From an uncultured Prevotellaceae bacterium (GTDB taxonomy: Bacteria; Bacteroidota; Bacteroidia; Bacteroidales; Bacteroidaceae), in the NCBI GenBank assembly GCA_902786565.1, contig CADACW010000018.1, forward strand, positions 1-49,656: 49,656 bases of DNA, in the 5' to 3' direction. Position numbers and translations under genes: made by a program. Under the pieces are notes generated by a model, which searched no databases, had not been told where the DNA came from, and was given only the letters and a program-made list of their open reading frames with translations. Below, piece after piece: positions 18,100-25,446 of this stretch (its first letter is position 1; every line of letters starts with the position of its first letter).

Positions 18100-19461
18100 C
18101 TACAGAATCTGTTCCAGCTCGGCTACGTTCTTGGCGATGATGTCGTCGCTGAGACAGTAGTCCTGCAGGTCACCATTCACATAGAGGTCGTAGCTGGGCA
18201 TATCGATAAGCCCGTGGCCGGAAAGGTTGAAGAGAATCACCTTCTCCTGACCCGTCTCAATGCACTTCTTGGCCTCGCGGATGGTGGCGGCGATGGCGTG
18301 GCAGCTCTCAGGCGCAGGGATGATGCCCTCGGTGCGGGCGAAGAGCATGCCGGCACGGAAGCTCTCAGTCTGGGGAATGTCGACACCGTGCATCAGACCG
18401 TCCTTGATGAGCTGCGAGACAATCATGCCGGCACCGTGGTAGCGCAGACCACCGGCGTGGATGTTGGCAGGCTTGAACTGGTGGCCCAGGGTGTACATGG
18501 GCAGCAGGGGCGTGTAGCCGGCCTCGTCGCCAAAGTCGTACTGGAACTTGCCGCGAGTCAGCTTCGGGCAGCTCTCCGGCTCGGCAGCGATGAACTCCGT
18601 CTGCTTGCCGTCGAGAATGTTGTGGCGCATGAAGGGGAAGGCGATGCCGCCGAAGTTGGAGCCGCCGCCGAAGCAGGCAATCACCTGGTCGGGATATTCG
18701 CCGGCCATGGCCATCTGCTTCTCAGCCTCCAGGCCGATGATGGTCTGGTGGAGCCCCACATGGTTGAGCACCGAGCCCAGCGTGTACTTACAGTTGGGCG
18801 TGGTGGTGGCCAGCTCGACGGCCTCGCTGATGGCGGTGCCGAGCGAACCGGAGTGGGTGGGGTCGACGGTGAGAATGTCCTTGCCGGCACGGGTAGACAT
18901 GGACGGCGAGCCGGTGACGGCGGCGCCGAAGGTGCGCATGGCAATGGAGCGGTAGGGCTTCTGCTGCATGGTGATCTTCACCTGATAGACGGCGCAGTCA
19001 AGCCCGTAGAGCTTGGCGGCATAGCTCAGGGCCATGCCCCACTGGCCGGCACCGGTCTCGGTGGTCACATTGGTGGTGCCCTCCTGCTTGGCATAGTAGC
19101 ACTGCGGCAGGGCGGAGTTGATCTTGTGCGAGCCCAGGGGATTGGTCGACTCGTTCTTGAAGTAGATGTGGGCCGGGGTGTCGATGGCCTGCTCCAGGGC
19201 ATAGGCACGCACCAGCGGCGTGGAGCGGTAGTAGCGGTACTTGTCGAGCACGTCTTCGGGTATGTCAATCCACCTGTGCTCGGTGTCCAGCTCCTGCACA
19301 CAGCACTCGCGGGGGAAGATGTGGGCCAGGTCGTCGACACTCAGCGGCTGGTGGGTCTTGGGGTGGATGGGGGGCAGCGGCTTGTTGGGCATGTCGGCCT
19401 GGATGTTGTACCACTGCGTGGGAATCTCACTCTCCTGAAGGATGAATTTCTTCTGTTTCAT
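18100..19461 (-). CDS. Tryptophan synthase beta-like subunit, TrpB2 type
   Basis: 453 residues, longer than the usual TrpB (about 400) and typical of the TrpB2 branch. This PLP enzyme joins indole and serine (or phosphoserine in some members) to make tryptophan. Visible are RSTPLVRAYALEQ, the PLP Lys in NPLGSHKINSAL near residue 112, ETGAGQWGMAL, and the phosphate-binding Gly-rich loop CFGGGSNFGGIAF near 235. The near-complete N-terminal block (WYNIQADMPNKPLPP) is the TrpB2 hallmark. It stands alone, without trpA. Its leader carries a Trp-Trp leader peptide and hairpin, so expression is probably controlled by charged tRNA-Trp. Confidence 0.93.
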   Translation of the reverse strand: MKQKKFILQESEIPTQWYNIQADMPNKPLPPIHPKTHQPLSVDDLAHIFPRECCVQELDTEHRWIDIPEDVLDKYRYYRSTPLVRAYALEQAIDTPAHIYFKNESTNPLGSHKINSALPQCYYAKQEGTTNVTTETGAGQWGMALSYAAKLYGLDCAVYQVKITMQQKPYRSIAMRTFGAAVTGSPSMSTRAGKDILTVDPTHSGSLGTAISEAVELATTTPNCKYTLGSVLNHVGLHQTIIGLEAEKQMAMAGEYPDQVIACFGGGSNFGGIAFPFMRHNILDGKQTEFIAAEPESCPKLTRGKFQYDFGDEAGYTPLLPMYTLGHQFKPANIHAGGLRYHGAGMIVSQLIKDGLMHGVDIPQTESFRAGMLFARTEGIIPAPESCHAIAATIREAKKCIETGQEKVILFNLSGHGLIDMPSYDLYVNGDLQDYCLSDDIIAKNVAELEQIL

Positions 19462-19505
19462 AGCTGTTTTTGTTAAAATGGTTAATAAATATCCGTCGGA
19501 AGTTT

Positions 19506-19539
19506 AAAGGGGTCTGTCGTAAGAACGGCAGACCCCTTT
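19506..19539 (-). terminator. Attenuator-type hairpin in the trpB2 leader
   Basis: Arms 19506-19516 and 19529-19539 (AAAGGGGTCTG/CAGACCCCTTT) pair perfectly over 11 bp, with a further 2 bp nearer the loop. It lies between the leader-peptide stop (19578) and the trpB2 start (19461) on the same transcript. The U-tract is short in the trpB2 direction (TTT within the stem, then AAAC), so it may act with a partner fold rather than as a simple terminator. Confidence 0.55.
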
Positions 19540-19577
19540 TGCGTTTATTGTCATACTGACACACACAGGTAAGCGAC

Positions 19578-19646
19578 TCACGACTGTTTGAATCCCGAGC
19601 AGCGCCACCAATAGCCAGTTGCAATCTTCGCCATTTTCTCTATCAT
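19578..19646 (-). CDS. Trp leader peptide (22 residues, tandem Trp codons)
   Basis: On the minus strand, ATG at 19646 opens a 22-codon frame MIEKMAKIATGYWWRCSGFK-QS ending in TGA at 19578-19580. The two TGG codons at 19605-19610 are adjacent. The start lies about 10 bases after the expected transcription start of the promoter at 19663-19694, and about 115 bases before trpB2. A hairpin follows. Position, length and Trp-Trp content match the leader peptides that sense tRNA-Trp charging by ribosome stalling in trp attenuation. The reading frame is seen in the sequence; its role is inference. Confidence 0.7.
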   Translation of the reverse strand: MIEKMAKIATGYWWRCSGFKQS

Positions 19647-19662
19647 TTGATTTACTACGCTG

Positions 19663-19694
19663 CAAATTTAAGACATTCCACCGTAATGGCCAAA
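19663..19694 (-). promoter_or_regulatory. Promoter of the trpB2 leader
   Basis: Minus strand: TTTGG (19690-19694), 19 bases, TAAATTTG (19663-19670). The transcript would start near 19656, giving a leader of about 195 bases that contains the leader peptide and the hairpin. Confidence 0.7.
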
Positions 19695-19797
19695 CAACGG
19701 CACCACATATTAACCATTATTAGCATTTTACAGAACGCCCCGCCCAAAAACATCTTTTGCCCGGAGAAAAAACAGGGGCCCGAAGAAGCAAAAACTT

Positions 19798-19876
19798 AAA
19801 TTACGTCGTAATTCAGATAAATTACGTCGAAATTTATATAAATTACGTCGTAATTTAAATAAATTACGTCGAGCCG
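19798..19876. repeat. Four palindromic repeats with exact 21-bp period (operator array)
   Basis: The 11-mer AAATTACGTCG starts at 19798, 19819, 19840 and 19861, a strict 21-bp period, which is two helical turns. Each lies in an odd palindrome AATTACG-T-CGTAATT (19799-19813 perfect, 19820-19834 one mismatch, 19841-19855 perfect, 19862-19876 right arm lost). Spacers are AT-rich 6-mers. A separate 17-bp palindrome TATATAA-TAT-TTATATA lies at 19917-19933. The array is in the 620-bp gap between trpB2 and the glycogen operon, upstream of both promoters. It resembles a multi-site operator; the protein that binds it is unknown. Confidence 0.8.
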
Positions 19877-19998
19877 TTAAGTTTATCCGGCACCTCCCGA
19901 TGTTTTTGCGCGTACCTATATAATATTTATATACGGGCGGAAAATATTATCTTTCTGCTCAGTTTTTGCCCCTAAAAGTGTTAAATTATCTGATTTCC

Positions 19999-20029
19999 TT
20001 TGCTGTGTCAGATAAAATGCGTAATTTTG
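19999..20029 (+). promoter_or_regulatory. Promoter of the glycogen operon
   Basis: TTTG (19999-20002), 19 bases, TAATTTTG (20022-20029). The leader to the ATG at 20083 is about 50 A-rich bases. Confidence 0.7.
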
Positions 20030-20082
20030 GGGCTAAAACTAAAACAATTTAACCTTAAATAAACAAAAACGAGAAAGTAACT

Positions 20083-22032
20083 ATGAGTTATTTGCGATTT
20101 GAAAAAGCCGTGATGACGAACCTTGAGGAGAGTCTGCGCCGCGAATTGCTCCGTACAAACCGCTCGGGCGCCTACAGCGCGTCGACGCTCGTGGACTGCA
20201 ACACACGCAAGTACCACGGGCTGCTGGTGGTGCCAGTGCCCGAGATTGACGACGAGAACCACGTGCTCCTGTCGTCGTTCGACTGTACGGTGGTGCAGCA
20301 CGGGGCAGAGTTCAACCTGGGCATCCACAAGTATCAGGGCAACAACTTCAGCCCCAAGGGGCACAAGTACATTCGTGAGTTCGACGCATCGCTGGTGCCC
20401 ACCACCACCTACCGCGTGGGAGGCGTCATCCTGAAGCGCGAGACCATCTTCCAAGCCTACGAGGACCGCATCCTGATCCGCTACACGCTGGTGGACGCCC
20501 ACTCAGCCACATCGCTGCGTTTCCGCCCGTTCCTGGCATTCCGCTCGGTGCGCCAGTTCACACACGAGAACTCGGTGGCCAGCCGCGAGTACTACGAGGT
20601 GGACAATGGCATCAAGACGTGTATGTATGCCGGCTACCCCGACCTGTATATGCAGTTCAACAAGAAGAACAAGTTTGTGTTCCAGCCCGACTGGTACCGT
20701 GGCATCGAGTACCCGAAGGAGCAGGAGCGCGGCTACGCCTCAAACGAGGACCTCTACGTGCCGGGCTACTTCGAGGTGCCCATCAAGAAGGACGAGAGCA
20801 TCGTCTTTGCCGCCTCGACCAAGCCCATCAAGACATCGACCCTGAAGTCGCTGTTCCAGAAGGAGATAGACGTGCGCGTGCCACGCGACAACTTCTACCA
20901 CTGCCTGGTGACAGCCGCCCACCAGTTCCACAACCGCGAGGCCGACGACACCCGCTATCTGCTGGCTGGCTACCCCTGGTTCAAGTGCCGCGCACGCGAC
21001 ACCTTCATCTCGCTGCCGGGACTGACGCTGGCCATAGACGAGGCCGACTACTTCGAACTGGTGATGAGCACCGCCGAGCGCGGGCTGCGCGAATTTATGG
21101 AGGACAAGCCACTGAGCGTGAAGATATACGAGATGGAGCAGCCCGACGTGCCCCTCTGGGCCGTGTGGGCCATCCAGCAGTATGCCAAATATGAGGGCCG
21201 CGACAAGTGCTTAGAGAAGTACGGACAGCTGCTCACAGACATTGTGAAATATGTGGAGGAGGGCGGACACCCCAACCTGAGGCTGGACGACAACGGACTG
21301 CTCTATGCCAACGGGCGCGACCGTGCCATCACATGGATGAACTCGACGGCCAACGGGCGCCCCGTGGTGCCCCGCTCGGGCTACATCGTAGAGTTCAACG
21401 CCCTGTGGTACAACGCCTTGAAGTTCTGCGCATCGATGGCTGCCGACCGTGGCGACCAGGCCACCGCCGACCATCTGGAGGAGCTGGCCGGCAGGACGAA
21501 GGCCGCATTCGTAGACACATTCGTCAACGAGTACGGCTATCTGCTGGACTATGTCGACGGGCAGATGATGGACTGGAGCGTCAGGCCCAACCAGATATTC
21601 GCCGTGGCGCTGGACTACTCGCCCCTGACGCAGCAGCAGATGAAGAGCGTGGTTGACATCTGCACACGCGAACTGCTCACACCGAAGGGACTGCGCTCGC
21701 TCTCGCCCAAGAGCGGCGGCTACAACCCGATGTACGTGGGGCCGCAGACGCAGCGCGACTATGCCTACCACCAGGGCACGGCCTGGCCGTGGCTCGGCGG
21801 ATTCTATATGGAGGCCTGCCTGAAACTGTACAAGCGCTCGCGCCTGTCGTTCATAGAGCGCCAGATGGTGGGCTACGAGGACGAGATTGACTACCACGCC
21901 ATTGGCACCATCTCCGAGCTGTTCGACGGCAACCCGCCCTTCCACGGGCGCGGCGCCATGTCGTTTGCCATGAACGTGGCCGAAATCCTGCGCACCATGA
22001 AATTGCTCGAAAAGTATTCATACCAAAAATAA
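20083..22032 (+). CDS. Glycogen debranching enzyme (amylo-alpha-1,6-glucosidase type, GH133)
   Basis: 649 residues. An N-terminal GDE_N-like domain (about 1-260; opens RTNRSGAYSASTLVDCNTRKYHGLLV) is followed by an (alpha/alpha)6-barrel GDE_C domain with AGYPWFKCRARDTFISLPGL, NGLLYANGRDRAITWMNS and HQGTAWPWLGGFYMEA. The enzyme hydrolyses alpha-1,6 branches of glycogen in the cytosol. It heads a three-gene operon with a glycogen-synthase-like transferase and a GH57 glycosidase, as in other Bacteroidales. The operon is preceded by the four-site palindrome array. Confidence 0.93.
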   Translation: MSYLRFEKAVMTNLEESLRRELLRTNRSGAYSASTLVDCNTRKYHGLLVVPVPEIDDENHVLLSSFDCTVVQHGAEFNLGIHKYQGNNFSPKGHKYIREFDASLVPTTTYRVGGVILKRETIFQAYEDRILIRYTLVDAHSATSLRFRPFLAFRSVRQFTHENSVASREYYEVDNGIKTCMYAGYPDLYMQFNKKNKFVFQPDWYRGIEYPKEQERGYASNEDLYVPGYFEVPIKKDESIVFAASTKPIKTSTLKSLFQKEIDVRVPRDNFYHCLVTAAHQFHNREADDTRYLLAGYPWFKCRARDTFISLPGLTLAIDEADYFELVMSTAERGLREFMEDKPLSVKIYEMEQPDVPLWAVWAIQQYAKYEGRDKCLEKYGQLLTDIVKYVEEGGHPNLRLDDNGLLYANGRDRAITWMNSTANGRPVVPRSGYIVEFNALWYNALKFCASMAADRGDQATADHLEELAGRTKAAFVDTFVNEYGYLLDYVDGQMMDWSVRPNQIFAVALDYSPLTQQQMKSVVDICTRELLTPKGLRSLSPKSGGYNPMYVGPQTQRDYAYHQGTAWPWLGGFYMEACLKLYKRSRLSFIERQMVGYEDEIDYHAIGTISELFDGNPPFHGRGAMSFAMNVAEILRTMKLLEKYSYQK

Positions 22033-22044
22033 GGAGGAACGACT

Positions 22045-23316
22045 ATGAAAGTACTAATGTTTGGATGGGAGTATCCTCCTCATGTGTTCGGTGGACTCGC
22101 CACCGCAAATTACGGAATATCAGAGGGTCTGAAAGCCCAGGGCGACATAGAGACGGTGCTCTGCCTGCCACACCCCTTCGGCGACGAGAGCCAGCACGCC
22201 GCCCGCATCGTGGCCATGAACGCAGTGCCCATAGCCTGGCGCGACGTCAGCTATGACTACGTGAAGCAGCGCGTGGGCAACATCATGGACCCCGAATACT
22301 ACTTCAAGTGCCGTGAGCACATCTACGCCGACTTCAACTATATGCACGTCAACGACCTGGGAGCCATGGAGTTCGCAGGAGGCTATCCCGGCAACCTGCA
22401 CGAGGAAATCAACAACTACTCCATCATTGCAGGCGTGGTGGCACGAACCGAGCAGTTCGACATCATACACGCCCACGACTGGCTCACATTCCCCGCCGGC
22501 ATACACGCCAAGCAGGTCAGCGGCAAACCGCTGTGCATACACGTGCACGCCACCGACTTCGACCGCTCACGCGGAAAGGTGAACCCCACCGTGTACAGCA
22601 TCGAGAAAAACGGCATGGACAACGCCGACTGCATCATGTGCGTCAGCGAACTGACACGGCAGACGGTCATCAACCAGTATCACCAGGACCCGCGCAAATG
22701 CTTCACCGTGCACAACGCCGTCTACCCCCTGCCACAGGAGTATCAGGACATACCGCGACCCAACCACGAGGGCAAGGACAAGGTGGTCACATTCCTCGGA
22801 CGCATCACCATGCAGAAGGGGCCGGAATACTTTGTCGAGGCCGCCAACATGGTGCTGCACCGCACACGCAATGTGCGCTTCTGCATGGCCGGCAGCGGCG
22901 ACATGATGGACGCCATGATCTATCTGGCAGCAGAGCGCGGCATTGCCGACCGCTTCCACTTCCCGGGATTCATGCGCGGCAAGCAGGTGTACGAGTGCCT
23001 GAAGGACTCCGATGTCTACGTCATGCCCTCAGTGTCAGAGCCTTTCGGCATTTCGCCACTGGAGGCCATGCAGTGCGGCACGCCGTCAATCATATCGAAG
23101 CAGAGCGGCTGCGCAGAGATACTGAACAACTGCATCAAGGTGGACTACTGGGACGTGCACGCACTGGCCGACGCCATCTACAGCATCTGCGTCAACGACT
23201 CGCTCTTCCACTATCTGCAGGAGGAAGGAAAGCGCGAGGTGGACCAAATCACCTGGGAGAAGGTGGGCACCTGGATTCGCACACTCTACCGCCGGACACT
23301 CGGATGGGAAGGGTAG
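22045..23316 (+). CDS. Glycogen-synthase-like glycosyltransferase (GT-B fold)
   Basis: 423 residues. It begins with the glycogen/starch synthase signature MKVLMFGWEYPPHVFGGLATA (a K-x-G-G-like acceptor loop) and ends with a GT1-type donor domain: FLGRITMQKGPEYFVEAA, the E-x7-E block SEPFGISPLEAMQCGTP and a Trp-rich C-terminus. It most likely extends alpha-1,4-glucan from ADP- or UDP-glucose in the cytosol. An unusually strong Shine-Dalgarno AAGGAGG (22031-22037) lies 7 bases before the ATG, which is uncommon in Bacteroidetes. It follows the debranching enzyme by 12 bases. Confidence 0.9.
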   Translation: MKVLMFGWEYPPHVFGGLATANYGISEGLKAQGDIETVLCLPHPFGDESQHAARIVAMNAVPIAWRDVSYDYVKQRVGNIMDPEYYFKCREHIYADFNYMHVNDLGAMEFAGGYPGNLHEEINNYSIIAGVVARTEQFDIIHAHDWLTFPAGIHAKQVSGKPLCIHVHATDFDRSRGKVNPTVYSIEKNGMDNADCIMCVSELTRQTVINQYHQDPRKCFTVHNAVYPLPQEYQDIPRPNHEGKDKVVTFLGRITMQKGPEYFVEAANMVLHRTRNVRFCMAGSGDMMDAMIYLAAERGIADRFHFPGFMRGKQVYECLKDSDVYVMPSVSEPFGISPLEAMQCGTPSIISKQSGCAEILNNCIKVDYWDVHALADAIYSICVNDSLFHYLQEEGKREVDQITWEKVGTWIRTLYRRTLGWEG

Positions 23317-23366
23317 TTAATTGAAAATTGAAAAATTGAAAATAGAAAATTGATAATTTGATAGTT

Positions 23367-24725
23367 ATGAAAACAATTTGCTTATATTTTGAAATACATC
23401 AGATCATACATCTGAAGCGCTACCGTTTCTTCGACATCGGTACCGACCACTATTACTACGACGACTACGAGAACGAGCGCTCCATCAGCGACATAGCAGA
23501 GCGCTCGTACATGCCGGCCCTGAACACCCTGCTGCAGATGATCAAGGACAATGGCCAGTACTTCAAAGTGGCATTCTCGCTCTCAGGCACAGGCATTGAG
23601 CAGCTCGAAATGCACGCACCACAGGTGCTGGAGAAACTGCAGGAACTGAACGAGACCGGCTGCGTGGAGTTCCTGGCCGAACCCTACAGCCACGGACTCT
23701 CGTCGCTGGCCAACCCCGAGAGCTTCGCACGCGACATGAAGAAACAGGTGGAGAAAATCAAGGAGTACTTCGGACAGGAGCCGAAGGTGGCCCGCAACTC
23801 GTCGCTCATCTACAGCGACGACATCGGCGCACAGATAGCCGCACTCGGATTCAAGGGCATGCTCACCGAAGGCGCCAAGCACGTGCTCGGATGGAAGAGC
23901 CCGCACTACGTGTACCACTGCAACATGGCCCCCAACCTGAAGCTGCTGCTGCGCGACGTGGAACTCTCAGACGACATCTCGCTGCGCTTCAACAACGCCG
24001 AGTGGGAGGGCTACCCCCTCTTTGCCGACACCTACATAGACCGCATAGCACGACTGCCCGAAGAGGAGCAGATCATCAACATCTTCATGGAACTGTCGGC
24101 ACTCGGCATCGCACAGCCGCTGTCGTCAAACATCCTTGAGTTCATCAAGGCCCTGCCCGTCTGCGCACGCGAGAAGGGCATCACCTTCTCAACACCCACC
24201 GAAATCTGCATGAAGGTGAAGAGCGTGGGACAGATTGACTGCCCCGACACCCTCTCGTGGGTCGACGAAGAGCGCGACTGCTCATGCTGGCTGGGCAACG
24301 CCATGCAGCGCGAAGCCTTCAACAAGCTCTACTCAGTGGCCGAGCGACTGCTCATTGCCGACGACCCGCGCATCATGCAGGACTGGGACTATCTGCAGGC
24401 ATCAAACAACTTCCGCTTCATGACCACCAAGCCCTCAAACGTGGGGCTGGACCGCGGCATCTACAGCGGACCCTTCGATGCCTTCACCAACTACATGAAC
24501 ATCCTGGGCGACTTCATCAACCGCGTCAACGCCCTCTATCCCGAAGAAATCGACAACGAACAGCTCAACTCGCTCCTGACCACCATACGCAACCAGGGCG
24601 ACGAGATAGAGATGAAAGACAAGGAGATAGAGCGCCTGAAGGCCAAGCTGGAGAAACTGGAGAAACTGGAGCCCGCCGCCAAGAAGGCTGCCGCCCCCAA
24701 AAAAGCCGCTGCCAAGAAGGATTGA
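23367..24725 (+). CDS. GH57-family alpha-glucan glycosidase (alpha-amylase type) with Lys/Ala-rich tail
   Basis: 452 residues. GH57 signatures are the N-terminal CLYFEIHQ, the candidate nucleophile segment VEFLAEPYSHGLSSL near residue 112 and SLIYSDDIGAQIAALG near 150. Family members hydrolyse or transfer alpha-1,4-glucans, fitting its place as third gene of the glycogen operon. An in-frame TTG lies at 23358, but ATG 23367 gives the conserved MKTICLYF start. The C-terminus is a predicted coiled coil (about 400-435, DEIEMKDKEIERLKAKLEKL) ending in a basic Lys/Ala tail like that of histone-H1-type proteins, which is not part of GH57. AT-rich AAAATTGA repeats fill the 50-base gap before it. Confidence 0.9.
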   Translation: MKTICLYFEIHQIIHLKRYRFFDIGTDHYYYDDYENERSISDIAERSYMPALNTLLQMIKDNGQYFKVAFSLSGTGIEQLEMHAPQVLEKLQELNETGCVEFLAEPYSHGLSSLANPESFARDMKKQVEKIKEYFGQEPKVARNSSLIYSDDIGAQIAALGFKGMLTEGAKHVLGWKSPHYVYHCNMAPNLKLLLRDVELSDDISLRFNNAEWEGYPLFADTYIDRIARLPEEEQIINIFMELSALGIAQPLSSNILEFIKALPVCAREKGITFSTPTEICMKVKSVGQIDCPDTLSWVDEERDCSCWLGNAMQREAFNKLYSVAERLLIADDPRIMQDWDYLQASNNFRFMTTKPSNVGLDRGIYSGPFDAFTNYMNILGDFINRVNALYPEEIDNEQLNSLLTTIRNQGDEIEMKDKEIERLKAKLEKLEKLEPAAKKAAAPKKAAAKKD

Positions 24726-24730
24726 GAGAT

Positions 24731-24779
24731 CACCTCTCACCTCTCACCTCTCACCTCTCACCTCTTACCTCTTACCTCT
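24731..24779 (+). repeat. Seven tandem heptamers (C/T)ACCTCT
   Basis: Five CACCTCT and two TACCTCT units stand in a row, 6 bases after the GH57 stop. The same heptad recurs near 10427-10441 and in inverted arms at 38694-38801. Copy number could vary by slippage. It lies outside coding sequence. Confidence 0.8.
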
Positions 24780-24783
24780 AAAC

Positions 24784-24822
24784 AAAGTGAATGGCTGGTC
24801 GATGACCAGCCATTCACTTTTT
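24784..24822 (+). terminator. Terminator of the glycogen operon
   Basis: A perfect 17-bp stem (24784-24800 / 24804-24820) with a 3-base GAT loop is followed by a T-tract. The arm AAAGTGAATGGCTGGTC has no mismatch. It closes the glycogen operon. Confidence 0.85.
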
Positions 24823-24896
24823 CAACATAAATAATTGATTTATGTAAACAAAACGCCACATTTTAGTATCAAAATGTCATTTTCTTCTCGTTTTTC

Positions 24897-24927
24897 TTGG
24901 CTATTTCATATAAATACACTATTTTTG
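24897..24927 (+). promoter_or_regulatory. Bacteroidetes promoter before the truncated ORF6N gene
   Basis: TTGG (24897-24900), 19 bases, TATTTTTG (24920-24927), followed by CACC. It lies in the longer context TTTTTCTTGGCTATTTC that recurs upstream of other genes. Confidence 0.75.
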
Positions 24928-24964
24928 CACCTCTTATTACAACAAACCTTTGACCATCAACGCA

Positions 24965-25402
24965 ATGACAGCAAAAGGGAGAAGAAGACAGAATGGAACA
25001 GAATGGGCTGCCATCTCGTCACAATTTGTGATGACATCACGAGCGAAACGTCCTAAGTCTGCCTTGCCATTGGCTTTCACCGAGCATGGAGCATTGGCAC
25101 TGACGAGTGTACTCAGAAGCGATGTTGCCATTGAGACTGGCATTATTGTCACACGGGCATTTGTCGCAATGCGTCAAACCCTCACGGCATTGGCATTGCC
25201 ATCAAAGATTGCTGAAATCGAAAGTAGTATAAATAGTTTAAGGCAAAAGGTTGACGACATACTTGCTGACCAAAACGACATCAACGAGTCTACCCGCGCA
25301 CAGCTGGATGCCATCAGCGAGGCACTGGCAGAACTGCAGGCCAAGGAGCCGCCCCAAATGCCTCGACGCAGAATAGGATTCATACAAGAAGATAACAAAT
25401 AA
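24965..25402 (+). pseudogene. 5'-truncated ORF6N-domain (KilA-N-like) gene
   Basis: 145 residues from ATG 24965. The segment LPLAFTEHGALALTSVLRSD, continuing to IIVTRAFVAMRQ, is the second half of the ORF6N DNA-binding domain found in phage and mobile-element proteins. Residues 70-120 form a coiled coil (IAEIESSINSLRQKVDDIL). The first half of the domain (the start of a normal ORF6N protein, about 50 residues) is missing and replaced by a short basic stretch MTAKGRRRQNG. The promoter upstream is intact. It is probably a decayed mobile gene. It lies in the 720-bp gap between the glycogen operon and the giant FN3 gene, and is more AT-rich than its neighbours. Confidence 0.7.
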
Positions 25403-25446
25403 ATTTTTAATTCACTTTTCAACATCAACTTTTTAAACAAAACAAA

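Noticed and set aside
19588-19612. Sequence resembling the 3' end of a tRNA or tmRNA (GAATCCCGAGCAGCGCCACCA-like), possibly an attachment site
   Set aside because: The T-arm does not pair and no 5' half exists. On the other strand the CCACCA is simply the two Trp codons of the trpB2 leader peptide, which explains it better.
19798-19876. Possible CRISPR array
   Set aside because: The period is only 21 bp, spacers are near-identical AT-rich 6-mers, and no cas gene is nearby. It is an operator-like tandem array.
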